Position numbers and translations under genes: made by a program | The notes under the pieces: model-generated | What the model was told of the DNA's origin: nothing | What the model saw: the letters and a program-made list of their open reading frames with translations, nothing else | Database searches by the model: none | Assembly: GCF_004745595.1 (NCBI RefSeq) | Contig: NZ_SRLH01000003.1 | Span: 62,001-126,000 of the forward strand | Direction of reading: 5' to 3' | Length of the DNA: 64,000 nt | DNA from: Flavobacterium humi | GTDB taxonomy: Bacteria; Bacteroidota; Bacteroidia; Flavobacteriales; Flavobacteriaceae | Part shown: positions 61,458 to 64,000 of the stretch, one piece after another | Numbering within the stretch: the stretch's first letter is position 1 | How the letters are laid out: each line of letters starts with the position of its first letter

Positions 61458-64000
61458 ATGAAAAAACTTTTCCTAGGCTTATCCATTCTGGCCTGTAGTT
61501 ACCTGCAGGCGCAAACGGACAAGTTCTGGTCAATGCATCAAGACCAGGCAAGTAAAATGGTAACGGACAAAGGAGTTGCAAGGGCTTCTTTCCCGAAAGA
61601 GTTCAAACTGTTCGATTTGAATATAGATCCTTTGAGACAGGCTCTTTTTTCTACACAGAACAGGGCTTCCAAAATGATTATTACCCTACCAAACGCAGAC
61701 GGCGGTTTGGAACAATTCGAAATGTCCGAAGCTTCGAATTTCGAACCTGCCCTACAAGCGCAATTCCCGCAGATCAGGGCGTATTCGGGAAAAGGAATCA
61801 CAGATAAATATGCTACATTAAAGTTGAGTATTTCCCAGGAAGGAATCCAGACGATGGTTTTCAGGACCGATAAGGAAAATGAATTCATCGAGCCGTATTC
61901 CCAGGATCATAAAACATATGCCGTATTCCGTTCACACCGTGACAAAGGGAAACTGCCTTGGACGTGTTCTACCGATGACCACAACATGGTAACTGATATT
62001 AATGCCCAACTTCCGGGAGCTAACAAATCAAGTACTGGACAATTGAAAACCATGAGATTAGCACAATCCTGCAACGGGGAGTATGCCGCTTATTTTGGAG
62101 CGTCTACAGCAGGAAATGCAACTGACCAGGGTAAAGTTTTGGCAGCTTTCAACGCTACATTGACGCGTTGCAACGGGGTATACGAAAAAGACCTTGCATT
62201 ACACTTAAACCTTATTGCCAATACCACAGCGGTTATTTATTATAATGCATCGACAGATCCGTATTCTACTACATTGAGCCAATGGAACGCACAATTGCAA
62301 ACTACTCTGACCAATAATATTGGTGAAGCCAATTATGACATCGGCCATATGTTCGGTGCTTCAGGAGGCGGAGGTAATGCAGGTTGTATCGGATGTGTTT
62401 GCGTAAACGGCCAAAAAGGTTCCGGTATCACATCTCCGGCTGACGGAATTCCTCAGGGAGACAATTTCGATATTGATTATGTAGTCCATGAAGTAGGGCA
62501 TCAGTTAGGAGGAAATCATACTTTTTCAAATAGTAATGAAGGTTCGGGCGTAAGCAAAGAAGTAGGTTCCGGTGTAACTATTATGGGTTATGCAGGTATC
62601 ACTTCCCAAGATATCGCTCCTCATTCCATTGATATTTACCACGAAACAACTATCGCACAGATCCAGGCTAATTTAGCGACCAAATCTTGTCCTGTGACAA
62701 CTTCTTTGGCTGGGACCAATGCTACTCCAGTTGTAAGTGCCGGAGCAGATTATACAATTCCTAAAAGCACTCCTTTTATGCTTACCGGTTCTGCAACCGA
62801 TGCTAATACTGGAGACGCCTTGACATATGTTTGGGAGCAAAATGACGACGGAGGTTCACAAACGGGAGCAAACAGTGTGGCAAGCGTAGGTAAAACTAGT
62901 GGGCCAAACTGGAGATCTTGGAGCCCAACTGCTTCTCCAACCCGATATTTTCCAATTTTGCAGACTGTTCTTGCCGGCGGCCAGACAACAGCCGGAACAG
63001 GAAATGACGGAATCAATGTAGAAGCTTTGAGTTCTGTTGCCAGGACTTTGAACTTCAGGTTAACGGTAAGAGACAATTCTCCTTACAGTTCTGTAGCTCC
63101 TATAAAAGTTGGCCAAACTGCTTTTGACGACATGGTGGTTACTGTAAATGCTACGGCGGGTCCTTTCTCAGTTAGCGCACCAAACACAGCTGTTTCTTAT
63201 GTTGGCGGATCATCTCAAAACATAACATGGAACGTTGCAGGTACTACTGCCAATGGTGTAAACTGTGCCAATGTTGACATTTTATTATCTACGGATGGTG
63301 GAAACACATTCCCTGTAACATTGTTAGCGGGCACTCCGAACGACGGAACGCAAGCTGTAACTATTCCAAACACACCTGGAACTACCAACAGGATTATGGT
63401 AAAAGGAAGCGGGCATATTTTCTTCGATATTTCGAATGCGAACTTTACCATTACTACCGGTACTATAGACAACACGCCACCTTCTGCCCCTACATCTTTA
63501 GCGGCTTCAGGTACTACGCAGACTACCACTAACTTATCATGGACCGCTTCTACCGACAACGTAGGAGTAACCGGATATGATGTGTATCAAGATGGTGTAT
63601 TCAAGGCAAATGTAGCCACAACTTCTTACGCCGTAACAGGATTGACTGCTTCTACAGCGTATTCTTTCTATGTAATTGCAAGAGACGCTGCCGGAAACAG
63701 TTCTACAGCCAGTAATACTGTAAACGTAACAACTTCTGCACCTATTATTGACACTACCCCTCCATCTGCTCCAACTTCATTGGCGGCTTCAGGAACAACT
63801 TCTTCTTCTACTAATTTATCTTGGACAGCTTCTACTGATAATGTTGGAGTAACAGGTTATGATGTGTACCAAGGAGGTGTTTTTAAAGCAAATGTGGCCA
63901 CGACTTCTTACACAGTAACAGGATTAACTGCTTCTACAGCGTATTCTTTCTATGTAATTGCAAGGGATGCAGCAGGAAACAGTTCTACAGCAAGTAACAC
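61458..64000 (+). CDS. Secreted reprolysin-like zinc metalloprotease with Fn3 repeats (C-terminus beyond window)
   Basis: The frame runs from ATG 61458 to the window edge, 847 codons without a stop. A signal peptide (MKKLFLGLSILACSYLQAQ) is followed by a pro-domain-like region and a metzincin catalytic domain. The zinc motif HEVGHQLGGNH has His344, Glu345, His348 and His354, with the Met-turn TIMGYAGI (Met376). Cysteine-rich segments lie just before it (GCIGCVCVNG). After the catalytic part come beta-rich domains and at least two near-identical Fn3 repeats (from 63468). A T9SS sorting domain is expected at the C-terminus, outside the window. It is probably an extracellular protease for protein scavenging. 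Confidence 0.92.
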   Translation, partial: MKKLFLGLSILACSYLQAQTDKFWSMHQDQASKMVTDKGVARASFPKEFKLFDLNIDPLRQALFSTQNRASKMIITLPNADGGLEQFEMSEASNFEPALQAQFPQIRAYSGKGITDKYATLKLSISQEGIQTMVFRTDKENEFIEPYSQDHKTYAVFRSHRDKGKLPWTCSTDDHNMVTDINAQLPGANKSSTGQLKTMRLAQSCNGEYAAYFGASTAGNATDQGKVLAAFNATLTRCNGVYEKDLALHLNLIANTTAVIYYNASTDPYSTTLSQWNAQLQTTLTNNIGEANYDIGHMFGASGGGGNAGCIGCVCVNGQKGSGITSPADGIPQGDNFDIDYVVHEVGHQLGGNHTFSNSNEGSGVSKEVGSGVTIMGYAGITSQDIAPHSIDIYHETTIAQIQANLATKSCPVTTSLAGTNATPVVSAGADYTIPKSTPFMLTGSATDANTGDALTYVWEQNDDGGSQTGANSVASVGKTSGPNWRSWSPTASPTRYFPILQTVLAGGQTTAGTGNDGINVEALSSVARTLNFRLTVRDNSPYSSVAPIKVGQTAFDDMVVTVNATAGPFSVSAPNTAVSYVGGSSQNITWNVAGTTANGVNCANVDILLSTDGGNTFPVTLLAGTPNDGTQAVTIPNTPGTTNRIMVKGSGHIFFDISNANFTITTGTIDNTPPSAPTSLAASGTTQTTTNLSWTASTDNVGVTGYDVYQDGVFKANVATTSYAVTGLTASTAYSFYVIARDAAGNSSTASNTVNVTTSAPIIDTTPPSAPTSLAASGTTSSSTNLSWTASTDNVGVTGYDVYQGGVFKANVATTSYTVTGLTASTAYSFYVIARDAAGNSSTASN
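63468..64000 (+). repeat. Tandem 282-bp fibronectin type III repeats
   Basis: Asp671 (63468) and Asp765 (63750) start two units of 94 residues that both read TPPSAPTSLAASGTT, NLSWTASTDNVGVTGYDVYQ and GLTASTAYSFYVIARDAAGN. The DNA of the two copies is also very similar, with differences mostly at third positions. The second copy reaches the window edge, so more may follow. Confidence 0.88.

Overview
The window comes from a Bacteroidota genome, almost certainly a Flavobacterium-like member of the Flavobacteriaceae. The evidence is the gliding gene gldD, many secreted proteins with type IX secretion (T9SS) C-terminal sorting domains, Bacteroidota-only families (DUF4271, DUF4296, DUF4301), a short NuoG, and promoters of the Bacteroidota type (-7 TAnnTTTG) with A-rich leaders and no Shine-Dalgarno. 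Several apparent long N-termini disappear once a -7 element is recognised inside them (ssb, tyrS, the Dpm1-like transferase, the 43.7-kb secreted protein), and I moved those starts downstream.

Layout. 1-7.0 kb (minus): respiratory complex I genes nuoA to nuoI, with nuoI cut by the window edge. 7.3-15.4 kb (plus): a giant alpha-2-macroglobulin lipoprotein and penicillin-binding protein 1C, a known functional pair. 15.6-21.9 kb (plus): a propeller-type sensor histidine kinase, a LytTR response regulator and a large LamG/beta-helix surface protein. This module is followed by a decayed second copy of the 3' end of pbpC, so it looks inserted at, or duplicated around, the pbpC end. 22.2-35.9 kb: housekeeping genes (RNase G, HU, mutY, ssb, gldD, Mrp/NifU, TrmB) with a metal-binding lipoprotein, a DMT exporter and another T9SS protein.

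36-43 kb: a MurG-like glycosyltransferase, a PhoR/PhoB-like two-component pair, and divergently a TonB-dependent receptor followed by a beta-helix-like lipoprotein. Both receptor and lipoprotein promoters carry tandem 11-bp TAAC repeats at the same distance (25 bp) from the -7 element, so they look like one regulon under the neighbouring PhoB-type regulator. 43-46 kb: a run of small T9SS-cargo genes, two sharing a 224-bp near-identical tail. 46-61 kb: metabolic and housekeeping genes (LuxE-like protein, ahcY, a phosphopantetheinyl transferase, a Crp regulator, a geranylgeranylglyceryl-phosphate synthase-like gene with pnuC/DUF4301/arfB, hemD, a Dpm1-like transferase, dihydroorotase, tyrS). 61.4 kb to the end: the first 847 codons of a secreted reprolysin-like metalloprotease with tandem fibronectin type III repeats.

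I saw no rRNA, tRNA, CRISPR array or transposase gene. The strongest candidates for something undescribed are the sensor/regulator/surface-protein module bounded by pbpC 3'-end copies, with a shared upstream element in front of the kinase and the surface protein, and the in-register TAAC-repeat regulon at 38.9-43.1 kb.
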